Of a stretch of 64,000 nucleotides of DNA, positions 17,139-25,815 are shown piece after piece; the first letter of the stretch is position 1; every line of letters begins with the position of its first letter. The stretch is from Bradyrhizobium nanningense. GTDB taxonomy: Bacteria; Pseudomonadota; Alphaproteobacteria; Rhizobiales; Xanthobacteraceae. A program made the position numbers and the translations under genes. Where the stretch lies: positions 1-64,000 of the forward strand of contig NZ_LBJC01000027.1 of assembly GCF_004114535.1 (NCBI RefSeq), given 5' to 3'. A model generated the notes under the pieces. It was given only the letters and a program-made list of their open reading frames with translations. It was not told the DNA's origin and searched no databases.

Positions 17139-17520
17139 GCGAGAGTCAAATTGTCGATTACTGGTGGTCCGGAACGGTCGACAGCTACTGAACGTCGTAG
17201 GTCGGGCGAATGCTGCGGCGTCGGAACAGCGGACCTTGTACGGGCGCGGAGAGACGGCCCCGGCTGCAGGGGGGCTTTTGAGATGGACCGGGGCCGCTCT
17301 GCCAGCTCTAACGGCAAGCTGGCAAGACTCCGAAATTGTCGTCAGGGCTCTCAGTTCCTTTCATAGCTGCCCTCCCATCGCTCTGTGCAAAAGTGGACCG
17401 CAATAAAATTCCGGACGGGTCTAGGCTGGCTGTGCTGGCCCCCAAGGCAAGCAACCTTCAACGGCCTCGGCATTTAGGGTTGTGCTGGGCCGTTTCTCCT
17501 TCTGCCCTTGATTGCGCGTC

Positions 17521-17736
17521 ATGTTTAACGATGCACTCTTTGATGAGTTGAGGCAGCTGGAGCGCGATGTCGTCGAAGCTGAGCGGCGACTGGCCGAGCA
17601 GGAGGCGATGATTGTCGACCTGAAACGGCAACACCAGGATTTCAGCAGCGCGCAGGCCGAACTGGAAATAATGCGCGAGAACCAGCGGCAGCGTCAGCAA
17701 GACCGACAGCGGCTTCTATCGATGCTGCAGCGCTAA
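17521..17736 (+). CDS. Small coiled-coil protein, 71 aa
   Basis: MFNDALFDELRQLERDVVEA then ERRLAEQEAMIVDLKRQHQD, and Gln/Arg-rich to the end. Long amphipathic helix with heptads, probably a dimeric coiled coil. ATG 17521 is chosen over a TTG three codons upstream; no strong ribosome site. Function unknown; similar peptides are common in Bradyrhizobium. Confidence 0.55.
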   Translation: MFNDALFDELRQLERDVVEAERRLAEQEAMIVDLKRQHQDFSSAQAELEIMRENQRQRQQDRQRLLSMLQR

Positions 17737-17872
17737 TGAACCTTCTGCAGATCTATGATTCCTAGCGGCTCGGAATGCGCGCAAGCTACTGCGCTTCGTG
17801 GGTGTGGAAAGTCCACAATTTGCGGGAACTTCGGACTCGCGTTTTGCGCGTGGCCCCGGCTAGTCTCATCTG

Positions 17873-18628
17873 ATGCGGTCTGGTCCAATTTGGGTTCTGC
17901 TGGGATTTGTCGTCCAGGTGCTCGCCGGGGTCGTGCCGGTGAAGTATCCACAGTACGCTCTGCTCTCCGACCTCATTTTTTGGGCCGCAACACTCTTTCT
18001 GGTCTCGATTGTCGCATGGTGGATCTGGTTCAATCGCCACGCGCTGAAAGCAGGGGCGAAGCGCTTGACCGGACTTCAATGGCTTTTACTCGTCGGACTG
18101 GGAGGGCTTTGGCTGTTCGGGTCTATGGCGGTCGCGGCCGGAGCGTGGATGGTCTGGAACGGGTCGTCTTCGACGACGGTTGGCGCTGCTTCCATTGCGC
18201 CAGCTGCTGAGGACGGTCCTCTCAGATGGTTTGGAAATCTCGAGATGTTTGGCGGGTCAGCAGCAGGACTTAATGTCCACCAACTCTCGTTTCACGGGTT
18301 GAACGCGTCGCAACGCGAGGTCAGGCTTATTTCGGCAGCTATACGCTCGGCGATCGATGGGTCCGAGATCACTCTCAAGGTGCAAGCACCAGATCAACTG
18401 GTGGCGATCGACCAAATCAACCTTGTGCCTTCCGGTGCTCCTATCAAGCTCACCGCTGTAATGCCCAAACAGGGCGGGTTCACCGCTGATGAATTTCTGG
18501 CTTCGTGGTCGCGGTTTAATTTCATCGCGAGGGATGACGAGCGGGAGTATCGCATCCCGTTTAACGAAGCCGCCATTGCGCCTTTCTTCCCTGGCCGGGT
18601 CGGACCTCGCGTGACCAAAAAGCAGTAG
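17873..18628 (+). CDS. Membrane protein of unknown function, 251 aa
   Basis: Three hydrophobic spans lie at about residues 7-22, 29-53 and 67-95, the last with LLLVGLGGLWLFG. They are followed by a soluble C-terminal domain of about 150 residues that would face the periplasm. That domain (SASQ-like start, then ITLKVQAPDQLVAIDQINLV, ending RVGPRVTKKQ) is not recognised. The gene is complete and apparently a single transcription unit. Confidence 0.6.
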   Translation: MRSGPIWVLLGFVVQVLAGVVPVKYPQYALLSDLIFWAATLFLVSIVAWWIWFNRHALKAGAKRLTGLQWLLLVGLGGLWLFGSMAVAAGAWMVWNGSSSTTVGAASIAPAAEDGPLRWFGNLEMFGGSAAGLNVHQLSFHGLNASQREVRLISAAIRSAIDGSEITLKVQAPDQLVAIDQINLVPSGAPIKLTAVMPKQGGFTADEFLASWSRFNFIARDDEREYRIPFNEAAIAPFFPGRVGPRVTKKQ

Positions 18629-18634
18629 TATCGC

Positions 18635-18721
18635 TCACGCCGAAGGTCGGCTTGCTGCTACCACGACCGTCACAAACGCCACCACCAGCACGACCCAGCC
18701 AACGACCGATATTGCATTCAT
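18635..18721 (-). CDS. Possible 28-residue membrane peptide
   Basis: MNAISVVGWVVLVVAFVTVV followed by VAASRPSA. It has a GGGGGCGGATC leader directly before ATG. One membrane span predicted. It is of the same size class as the peptides at 8616 and 11683 but unrelated in sequence. Confidence 0.45.
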   Translation of the reverse strand: MNAISVVGWVVLVVAFVTVVVAASRPSA

Positions 18722-19002
18722 GATCCGCCCCCATGCGCTGAGGGCAGAATAAGAGTCACGCATTCGCGGGGTTGTCCAAGCTACGGTTTCAGGCGTCAAC
18801 CGTGGCTAAGACCGTAGATTGCTCGCGTCGCAAATAGAAAGTGGCGCATTTTCAAGAGGGTTGACAGGACCCCCCTTCTTCCGATGGTCACGAAGCTTTG
18901 CCTCCCATCACCGAGGCCGCGGGTTGCTGCCAAGGTCTCGTAAAGCTTGCGGCAGCTGAAGGCGATACCGAGTCCCCTGTGAGGCTAAGCCTATCATTCG
19001 CC
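18722..19002. other. Gap before inverted repeat
   Basis: No gene recognised between the small membrane peptide and the inverted repeat at 19003; nothing notable apart from that repeat on its right. Confidence 0.4.
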
Positions 19003-19034
19003 ACTGATAAGGTTTGGTCGCGAACCTTATCAGT
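19003..19034. repeat. 32-bp inverted repeat, copy 1
   Basis: ACTGATAAGGTT and AACCTTATCAGT are perfect 12-base arms around TGGTCGCG. A second 32-bp site with the same outer 10-base arms and a related centre is at 20625..20656. The layout (two short inverted arms around a small core) is like a binding site of a dimeric regulator or a tyrosine recombinase. Confidence 0.7.
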
Positions 19035-19141
19035 TCGTCGAGGATCGAGTCCTCAAGGGGTCGGGTTGGGTAGCGCTCAGCTTCCATGTGCCTCCGGAAG
19101 GACAGGCATTCGAAGCACTGCGTTTGGCCTGAGCTTGTGAA

Positions 19142-19354
19142 TCAATGGCTAAAGACGTGCTGCCCAATGCGGTCGGCAAGAAGGATCAGCCAGCCAAGCA
19201 GTTCCCGTTCCGAACCGGAGAGATCGGATCGGCTCGCGAGCCGGGCGACAAAAGGGCGATATTCGCTCCAGCGATGATAGAACTCGATCAGATCGCGCGG
19301 GGGCGAGCATTGCTCTTCCCGTCGCGTTAGCTTCTGGTCGTCTTCTTCGATCAT
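19142..19354 (-). CDS. Small conserved hypothetical protein, 70 aa
   Basis: Start at 19354 (MIEEDDQKLTRREEQ); an in-frame ATG 11 codons upstream is less likely. Core DLIEFYHRWSEYRPFVARLA then SRSDLSGSERELLGWLILLA, a helical protein type recalled from Bradyrhizobium and relatives. Function unknown. It lies between the two 32-bp inverted repeats. Confidence 0.6.
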   Translation of the reverse strand: MIEEDDQKLTRREEQCSPPRDLIEFYHRWSEYRPFVARLASRSDLSGSERELLGWLILLADRIGQHVFSH

Positions 19355-19478
19355 GACTTTGGAAGCTAGTGCACCTTCACACGCCATGGGCGTGAAAAAA
19401 GCGTGAACTCGCTTGGACTTACTCCCGCGTGGTGCTAGCCTGGCACAGTTTTAGGTTGATTTATTTTCGGGGTTTCTC

Positions 19479-20416
19479 TTGTGGCGGCCAAAGCGCATTG
19501 AGATCAATCTCTTCGGGGCTTGCGTAGTACGGTCTGCGCAGTTCGGTGGCTTCGAAATCACGGGTGCCAAGCACAAGGCACTCTTTGCGCTTCTTGCGAC
19601 CGCGCCTTTCGGCCGTCGCACGCGCGCGTTCCTGCAGGAGACGTTGTGGGGCACAGCCTGCTATGACACCGGCCGGCAAAGCTTGAGGCGAGCCTTATCC
19701 AATCTCCGGCAAATCATGGGCGATTGTTTCACGGAGGTGCTCAGCACCAGCCACGCCGATCTTGCGCTCGACCTCTCGCAAGTACTTTCATCGGTCGACC
19801 GGGCGCGGGCGAGTTCCTCGAAGAGATCAACCTTCGCGAAGAAGGCTTCAATCGCTGGTTGGCGGCAGTCCGTCTCGACCCCCAGCAGATCTATTCGTTG
19901 TACAGCACGCGGTCGCAGCCGCCGAGCGCGCCGATGCTCCCGCTGATCGCCGTGCTGCCGTTCCGCGCCATGAACGCCGATTCAATCGAAGCGTCGGCCA
20001 GCGACGCCGCGTTGGGAGACTGGCTGGCCGAGGAAGTGTGCCGTTCGCTTTGCCGCTCCAACCTCATCGCGGTGATCTCGCATTGGTCGAGCCGGGCGCT
20101 CGACCACCGGACCGTGGATGTTACGACCGTGCGGTCACGACTGGCGGCCGACTATTGCGTGGCGGGAACGATGCGTGTTCATCGCGGTGAGATCATCCTC
20201 GACGCCGATTTTGTCGACACCGTGTCAGGCCGTATTCTTTGGACGCGGCAGTTCGCGGGGCGAGCGAGCGATTACCTTGGCCGTTGCTCGGAAGGCGTGG
20301 TGGAGATTGTGCGCGCGATCGGCGGCACGCTGGCTGACGACGCGATCAAACATGTCGCCGGTCAGTGCTGCCCCCGGCATTGTCCGCTCGACTTCTTAGC
20401 CGGACGTTTTTCGTGA
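19479..20416 (+). pseudogene. Broken SARP/BTAD-type regulator
   Basis: The first frame has a winged-helix start (RIEINLFGACVVRS ... RRTRAFLQETLWG ... SLRRALSNLRQIMGD), as in SARP/OmpR-like activators with a transcriptional N-terminus. After a one-base loss near 19782, the second frame goes on FIGRPGAGEFLEEI ... LPLIAVLPFR ... LGDWLAEEVCRSLCRSNLIA, then DYCVAGTMRVHRGEIILDAD. Family members have 500-600 residues with C-terminal TPRs; this one stops after about 300, so it is both frameshifted and truncated. Confidence 0.65.
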
Positions 20417-20624
20417 TGTCGTACCGAAGCGTTCACCGAGGCGAACGACCACGCGCGAAGACGTGACACGAGCCACTCCCGTCCTTGGCGAGGACACCTC
20501 TTAGAGTGCCAAAGAGCAATCCTTTCGTCTCATCAGCGAGCTGCGCCGTAAAGTGGATTGGAGAGCGATACTTCGCCGCATTTTCAACTGGCAAGCAAAC
20601 ATACGAAACGGAGTCAGTTAGGCG
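20417..20624. other. Gap after broken regulator
   Basis: This is where the missing TPR part of the regulator would lie. No coding similarity was seen, so the end was probably lost by deletion. Confidence 0.4.
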
Positions 20625-20656
20625 ACTGATAAGGATTGCATCGAAACCTTATCAGT
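20625..20656. repeat. 32-bp inverted repeat, copy 2
   Basis: ACTGATAAGG and CCTTATCAGT around ATTGCATCGAAA. One more base on each side also pairs (G20624/C20657). Outer arms are identical to 19003..19034 and the total length is equal. The two copies are 1.6 kb apart and enclose a small gene and the broken regulator. Confidence 0.7.
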
Positions 20657-20789
20657 CTGGTGGCGGTGAAACGATTCCGTTGCTCTCGGGAATAATGTGT
20701 GGGTCGGAGGGGGCGAGTCGCTCCGGACCTTCACGTTCTTGTGCGAAATGCCCGCCAATGCCCTAGTCCCGTGCACGTCTCAGCAAGGC

Positions 20790-21374
20790 TTACAGCCGCT
20801 CTCTTTGCTTCTCCCACCGATCATCCTCGGCGCGTGACCGCTTCTCAAGCGCCTCGACCTCGGCCTGGATGTCCGCTGCTTTTCTTTCGTGCTCGCGCTG
20901 GGCCTTGTCCAGCGCAGCTTGCGCTTTGGCCGTCGCCCTCTCTCGCCGTTTGCGCTCCCTTTCACGGGCGACCTGTTCCCGCCGGCGCTCGGCATCGCGG
21001 CGTTTCTGCTCCTTCTCGAAGTCTGCCGCGGCCTTTCGGGCTTCTCGTTCGCTGATTTTCGGAGCAGCTCGCTTCGCCGGCTTCGGCCGCTGTCTTCCGC
21101 GCCGGACCCCGTTCTCACCGGATCCCAGGTCGGACGGGAGATCGGACTGCTCAGCGAAGCGGCCATTCGATCCCGCCGGGCGCTTGAGCACGACGCCGGG
21201 CTTCGACATCGTTGCGGCGACCACGTCGAGGTCGTCCGTCTCCTTGGCGACGCCCTGATGGAAGAGATTGCTGCCAGCGCCCCAGGCCTCGAGCGCCGCT
21301 TTCATCGACGGCGCCGCAATCGCCAGATCGTAGAAGCCCAGCGACGTCTGGAATGTCTTGAGCTTCCTTGCCAT
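20790..21374 (-). CDS. Hypothetical protein with charged coiled-coil tail, 194 aa
   Basis: The N-terminal 60 residues (KLKTFQTSLGFYDLAIAAPS ... LDVVAATMSKPGVVLKRPAG) form a small folded domain. The rest is a Lys/Arg/Glu/Ala-rich helix (REARKAAADFEKEQKRRDAE ...) like TolA-type stalks. No signal peptide. Proteins with this make-up often sit next to ku in Bradyrhizobium. Function unknown; the order with 21401 and Ku suggests a common operon. Confidence 0.7.
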   Translation of the reverse strand: MARKLKTFQTSLGFYDLAIAAPSMKAALEAWGAGSNLFHQGVAKETDDLDVVAATMSKPGVVLKRPAGSNGRFAEQSDLPSDLGSGENGVRRGRQRPKPAKRAAPKISEREARKAAADFEKEQKRRDAERRREQVARERERKRRERATAKAQAALDKAQREHERKAADIQAEVEALEKRSRAEDDRWEKQRERL

Positions 21375-21400
21375 GGATGTCGGCAGCCCGCGGCTTTCTC

Positions 21401-21646
21401 CTAGCGCCGGCGCGCAACCCAGGTACCGAGTAGGAAGGCGACGAAGAGCGAGGACAACGGGGCTTGCACCGTCACCTTGCGCAGCCGCTCGGCCCAGCGC
21501 AGCGCCGCCTCATTCGAAGGCTCGCGCCGCGACTTTCGGCTCCAGGCCGTCTCGGTCTGGCTGCTCGGCTGCGCTGCGCCGAGGGCATCCTGATCATCAA
21601 CCAGGCCAGAGGCTTCGGTCATCGCGGAAGCTTCTTTCATATCCAT
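21401..21646 (-). CDS. Small membrane-anchored hypothetical protein, 81 aa
   Basis: Polar N-terminus (MDMKEASAMTEASGLVDDQD), then a charged stretch and a C-terminal hydrophobic span VTVQAPLSSLFVAFLLGTWV with ARRR end: a tail-anchored layout similar to ElaB/YqjD-type proteins. Lies 20 bases after Ku on the same strand. Function unknown. Confidence 0.6.
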   Translation of the reverse strand: MDMKEASAMTEASGLVDDQDALGAAQPSSQTETAWSRKSRREPSNEAALRWAERLRKVTVQAPLSSLFVAFLLGTWVARRR

Positions 21647-21666
21647 GCGGTCCTCCTATTCCGACC

Positions 21667-22590
21667 TCAGGCTGACTTCCGTTGCGGCTTGGCCGTTGGT
21701 TTCTTTGCTGCCGTCTCCTTGGGCTTCTTGCCCTCGATCGGCATCAGCATCTCCTTCTGACCACTCGATGCCTTGCGCGCTTTCTTGGCTGGCTTTGCGG
21801 CCTTCGCCGGCGTGGCCTCCCGGCCGACGCTCCGCCGCAGCGCCTCCATGAGGTCGACCACGTTGGTCGTCGCTGGCTTGAACTTCGGCGTGATGGGCTT
21901 GCCGGCACGCTTCTGGTTGATGAGGTCGATCAGCGCGGCTTCGTAGTGGTCCTCGAATTTCTCCGGATCGAAGCTGCTGGCCTTTTGATTCACGATGTGC
22001 TTTGCAAGGTCGAGCATGTCCTTCGTCACTTTGACGTTCTCGATCTCCTCGAAATACTCGGCCTCGTTGCGCACCTCGTAGGGATAACGCAGCAGCGTGC
22101 CCACCAGGCCCTTGTCCATCGGCTCGAGCGCGATGATGTGCTCGCGATTGGTCAGTACGACGCGGCCGATGGCGACCTTGTCCATCTCGCGGATGGTCTC
22201 GCGGATCACGGCGAATGCATCGTGGCCGACCTTGCCGTCCGGTCGCAGATAATAGGGGCGAATGAGATAACGCGGGTCGATGTCGGCCTTGTCGACGAAT
22301 TCGTCGATCTCGATGGTGCGCGTGGACTCGAGTGCAATCTCCTCGAGCTCATCTTTGGTGACCTCGATGTACTGGCCCTTGTCGAGTTCGTAGCCCTTGA
22401 CGATGTCCTCGTTCGGCACCTCGTCGCCGGTGTCAGCGTCGACCCTGAGGTACTTGATGCGATGGCCGGTCTGCCGGTTGAGTTGGTTGAACGAGATTTT
22501 CTCGCCCTCCGAAGTCGCCGGATAAAGCGCAACCGGACAAGTCACCAGGGACAGACGCAGAAAGCCTTTCCAATTGGCACGGGGGGCCAT
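21667..22590 (-). CDS. ku: Non-homologous end joining protein Ku
   Basis: Start at 22590 (MAPRANWKGFLRLSLVTCPV) gives 307 residues; the frame is open beyond but the upstream part is not Ku. The bacterial Ku core is complete (EKISFNQLNRQTGHRIKYLR ... GYELDKGQYIEVTKDELEEI ... YYLRPDG ... EMFEDHYEAALIDLINQKRA-like segment), followed by a Lys/Ala/Pro-rich tail typical of alphaproteobacterial Ku. It forms the ring that holds broken DNA ends and recruits a LigD-type ligase. No full ligD is in the window, only the mini-ligase at 15593. Confidence 0.95.
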   Translation of the reverse strand: MAPRANWKGFLRLSLVTCPVALYPATSEGEKISFNQLNRQTGHRIKYLRVDADTGDEVPNEDIVKGYELDKGQYIEVTKDELEEIALESTRTIEIDEFVDKADIDPRYLIRPYYLRPDGKVGHDAFAVIRETIREMDKVAIGRVVLTNREHIIALEPMDKGLVGTLLRYPYEVRNEAEYFEEIENVKVTKDMLDLAKHIVNQKASSFDPEKFEDHYEAALIDLINQKRAGKPITPKFKPATTNVVDLMEALRRSVGREATPAKAAKPAKKARKASSGQKEMLMPIEGKKPKETAAKKPTAKPQRKSA

Positions 22591-22728
22591 GAAACGCGGT
22601 ACTCCGAAACAAGGGTGGCCGGATTCAAGACGAACGGCAGGGCATGGTTCCGACAGCCTGACCACGCTGCAGGACCATTTTTTCTGAAGGGGCTCGACTC
22701 TGTTGTTCTTGATATGTTCTAGTTGGTC

Positions 22729-23133
22729 ATGACCGATCGACCCGCGAGCTGGCGCATGCCGACCCGTAAGCAGATGGACAAGATGGCCGCTTCCGTCGGC
22801 AGAAACGTGGCGCCGAAGTCCGGATCGGCCCCGAACGGTGATCTGCCGCCGGAATACTGGGGGGCGCTTCTGGCCGACCCGCGCGCCGAGGGGGCCGATC
22901 CGGGACGAGGCGCATCCGCACGTGCGCTGCGGCTGGCCCAAATTGCAGAGCATTTACTGAGGGTGGGCTGCCGGCGATGCGGCAGAACTGTCGAAATCCA
23001 AAAGGTTGACGCCGTCAGGCTGTATGGTCCGAGCGCGATCTGGCTGGATGTCGGGCAGCGTCTGTTGGACAACACCTGCAGCCAGCGGAGCGGGCGCCAT
23101 GAGGAAGACGGCTGCTGGCCGGCGTTCGAGTAG
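22729..23133 (+). CDS. Hypothetical zinc-ribbon protein, 134 aa
   Basis: ATG 22729 (MTDRPASWRMPTRKQ). The C-terminal half has CRRCGRTVEIQKVDAVRLYG, then DVGQRLLDNTC and C: a CxxC pair plus two later cysteines, a zinc ribbon. It is divergent from Ku across 138 bp and about 30 bp upstream of another zinc-ribbon gene. DNA-related role possible. Confidence 0.6.
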   Translation: MTDRPASWRMPTRKQMDKMAASVGRNVAPKSGSAPNGDLPPEYWGALLADPRAEGADPGRGASARALRLAQIAEHLLRVGCRRCGRTVEIQKVDAVRLYGPSAIWLDVGQRLLDNTCSQRSGRHEEDGCWPAFE

Positions 23134-23163
23134 TCGCCGACGCTGCGTGAACTGGATGCTGCC

Positions 23164-23613
23164 ATGGCACCGAAGTATCACCCGACGCCCCTCTCGGGAG
23201 GAGACCGCAAGGCACTCACCAAAGAGCTCGGCCGGGCACGCGCAATGACGACGATCCTCGCAGGACAGGCCGCCGAAGCCCTGGCCCAAGGCGAAGCTCT
23301 CAACCGTCAGGCCGACAAGTTGCTCTGCGAATCCTGGAACGAGCGCATGTGGGCGGATGGCGGCCCCATTGACCCGTCACCGACGGTCGACCAAGCCATC
23401 AATGGGGACTTCGCCTCTCTGGAGATCGAATGCTCGCGCTGCAAGACGAAGCGGGACGTCGATCTGGCGGCGCTGCGCCATCCGCCGACCACATTCGTCC
23501 ACGACTTGGCCAGCCGGCTCCGTTGTAGCAAATGTGCCAAGGCCGGGCGTCGGCCGTCCGCTACGCTGCTGCAACTGATGTCGCGCTCCCGCCTGATCGC
23601 TCCAGAGACTTGA
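23164..23613 (+). CDS. Hypothetical zinc-ribbon protein, 149 aa
   Basis: MAPKYHPTPLSGGDRKALTK, a helical N-terminal half, then ECSRCKTKRDVDLAALRHPP ... RLRCSKCAKAGRRPSATLLQ with two CxxC pairs. A family recalled from Bradyrhizobium, usually near ku and SRAP genes. The stop is 2 bases before the start of the SRAP gene, so they are cotranscribed. Confidence 0.65.
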   Translation: MAPKYHPTPLSGGDRKALTKELGRARAMTTILAGQAAEALAQGEALNRQADKLLCESWNERMWADGGPIDPSPTVDQAINGDFASLEIECSRCKTKRDVDLAALRHPPTTFVHDLASRLRCSKCAKAGRRPSATLLQLMSRSRLIAPET

Positions 23614-23615
23614 TC

Positions 23616-24325
23616 GTGTGCAATCTATACTCGATGACAAAAAACGTCGACGCGATCCGTCGCCTGTTCGGCGCTCTGAACAGCCGCGTTGGCAACCTGC
23701 CATCGATGCCCGGCATTTTTCCGGACTACCCCGCGCCGATCGTGCGCAACGGTGCCGAGGGACGCGTGACCGTCATGGCACGTTGGGGCATGCCGAGTTC
23801 GCAGCGGGCTCTGATGGACGCGACCAAGAAGCGTGCGGAAAAATTACAGGCGAAGGGCCAGACCGTCGACTTCAAGGAATTGCTAAGGATGGAGCCGGAC
23901 GGCGGCACGACGAACATCAGGAATGTCAGCAGCGCTCACTGGAAGCGATGGCTCGGACCGGAGAATCGCTGTCTGGTGCCGTTCACGTCGTTTTCCGAGT
24001 ACGACACGATCGACGGCAAGAAAGTGCCGGTCTGGTTCGCTCAGGACGAGACGCGACCTCTGATCGCCTTTGCCGGGGTGTGGACCAATTGGACCAGTGT
24101 GCGCAAGGCGAAGGAAGGCGAGATCACCACCGACATCTTCGGATTCCTCACCTGCGAGCCGTCCATCCCAAGGCGATGCCTGTGATCCTGGCGACGGCGG
24201 AGGAATACGAGGTGTGGCTCCGCGCCCCCTGGAACGAGGCGAAGTCGCTGCAGCGGCCACTCCCGGATGGCGCGCTGCGGATCGTCGCCACCGGCGAGAA
24301 GGAGGATCCGGCACTGGCCGCGTGA
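23616..24325 (+). pseudogene. SOS-response-associated peptidase (SRAP/YedK/HMCES-like), frameshifted
   Basis: GTG start at 23616 places the catalytic cysteine at position 2 (MCNLYSMTKN), as the family needs. Also seen are Asn100 in TTNIRNVSS and Glu128 in PFTSFSEYD. The frame ends early at 24185 (EPSIPRRCL); the rest, HPKAMPVILATAEEYEVWLR and on to PDGALRIVATGEKEDP, is in another frame. Around 24157-24163 a short piece is missing. The in-frame product lacks the histidine of the HPKAMP segment, which is needed for catalysis and for DNA-protein crosslink release, so it is probably inactive. Confidence 0.75.
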
Positions 24326-24496
24326 GCGAGGCCATTTGGCAGCAAGCTGCCGCCAAAATTGGAGTTCGCGGCTGTACACAGGCCGGCGGAACACGTGGAC
24401 AAGCGGCGGCTCCAGCGATTTTGAATCCCTGCTCTGTGCTAACCGCCGGGAACGACGCGGACGGCACAAGGAGTTCGTCCCGGCGGGAGCGATCTC

Positions 24497-24768
24497 GTTG
24501 CTGATGACGAAACAGAGACGGCCGGCGATCCGGACGTTGCGCGGCTGGCGATCTCCGTGCTGCAGGAAGTCGGCGCTATCCGAGAATGCGAGGAGCACGG
24601 CTGGATGCAGGACCGCGCCGAGCGCACGCCCGCGATCGCGCTTATGATATCGCTCGCCGGGATCCACCGGCAGGCGTTTCTCCCGACGAAGCCACAGATG
24701 CGATCACAGAGCTCTTGGATTCGGTCGGTGATACCTGCCCCGAGTGTCCGCCCAAGGACTTGGTCTAA
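24497..24768 (+). pseudogene. Frameshifted small acidic hypothetical gene
   Basis: The first frame reads VADDETETAGDPDVARLAIS ... VLQEVGAIRECEEHGWMQDR; after a one-base loss near 24620 it goes on HARDRAYDIARRDPPAGVSP and ends ITELLDSVGDTCPECPP. This is recalled as a small conserved Bradyrhizobium protein. No clear start codon is seen. Confidence 0.5.
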
Positions 24769-24806
24769 GCCGCGACGGCTGGACGGCGAACGTCTATAAT
24801 CTCAGG

Positions 24807-24911
24807 ATGGTCCGGTCCGATTCAGAGCAGGGCAACTCGAACGCGCCTCACCGCAAGATCATCCACATAGACATGGATGCGTTCTATGCGTCCGTGGAAC
24901 AGCGCGACAAG
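24807..24911 (+). pseudogene. 5' stub of dinB (DNA polymerase IV)
   Basis: After a short leader the reading APHRKIIHIDMDAFYASVEQ is the start of Y-family DNA polymerase IV, with the first catalytic Asp (HIDMDAFYASVE). Homology stops after EQRD; the frame stays open to 25190 but the later part is not polymerase. The palm, fingers and little-finger domains are absent, so a deletion or insertion removed the rest. Confidence 0.75.
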
Positions 24912-25527
24912 TCGCGACGATCCCGGCATGTCAGCGCAGCCGAGGCCAGATCAGATCTCGCGAAAACGCGACCCAAATTGACGCGAATGACCAATTTAGA
25001 GGGAGGAGTTGAACGCGCGAGCGCGATAGTACGCGAAGGGCACAGGACGGAGTATTTCGAACTCGAGTTTGCTGTGAGAAAGGGAGCACTCCTCTTCACG
25101 CGTTTGTCTCATCGCCTGCATCTGCTTCACCAGCATCTTCTCAGCACCACCGGCCTCAGAGAAGGCGAAGCGGGCAGAACTGCCGGTTAACAGGGCTGCC
25201 GAGCGGATCGACTAAAAGGGCAAGGCGGCCTTCGCTGAGCTCAAGGAGAACGACAGCGAACGCGAACGTGTTGCTCAATCCGGCTCTTCCCAAACGGGAA
25301 GGAACGAACGTTTACGGTCATAAAGATACGAAAGGCAAATTATTTCACGACGAGATAATCAAGACAGCTGAAGCGATGGGATCGGGATAGGTCTCGATCA
25401 CTCGTTTCAGGAACTCGGACATACCGAGCCATCAGCAAAAATGGACAGACGTCAACTTCAATATCCAGAAATCGAACCAGTACACGATCGAGATACTGGG
25501 GCTTCGGGCGTGGCGGCCGTCTCATCT
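24912..25527. other. Gap after dinB stub
   Basis: More than 600 bases without a gene. The base composition is lower in GC than around it in places (for example about 25310-25350). No transposase or repeat was recognised that would explain the loss of dinB. Confidence 0.4.
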
Positions 25528-25815
25528 TCACTCAGGTCGTGGACCAGTCACTGATTGTTGCGGCTCCAGCCACTGACTCGTAGCCCAATAACTCACTATT
25601 CGGCGAATTACCGGCGTGGCGATCAGCACAATGGGCACCATCAAGGCCCAAGACGACAGCCAGGACGCGAGCCAGCCGAGGATGAACATGCCCTCCTTAA
25701 GAAGGTGAAGATTCGCTACACCGGAAGCAATCGCGGTTGTCAGGCCGGATTGGATTACGCCAAACGCGAAGTGCTCATGCCTGCGGGAGATCTTTGGCAA
25801 AAGATATGCTGTCAT
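25528..25815 (-). CDS. DUF2798 family membrane protein
   Basis: A 95-residue protein with two hydrophobic spans (FGVIQSGLTTAIASGVANLH and SSWALMVPIVLIATPVIRRI), the usual DUF2798 layout. Its start overlaps the stop of the PanE-like gene by 4 bases. Function unknown. It is the last gene of the symporter-dehalogenase operon. Confidence 0.75.
   Translation of the reverse strand: MTAYLLPKISRRHEHFAFGVIQSGLTTAIASGVANLHLLKEGMFILGWLASWLSSWALMVPIVLIATPVIRRIVSYWATSQWLEPQQSVTGPRPE

Noticed and set aside
21682..22722. 346-codon frame on the plus strand
   Set aside because: Antisense shadow of Ku; no ribosome site and no recognisable fold.
24744..25190. Full-length novel protein fused to a DinB start
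   Set aside because: Only the first 35 codons resemble a protein family; the rest looks like random read-through.
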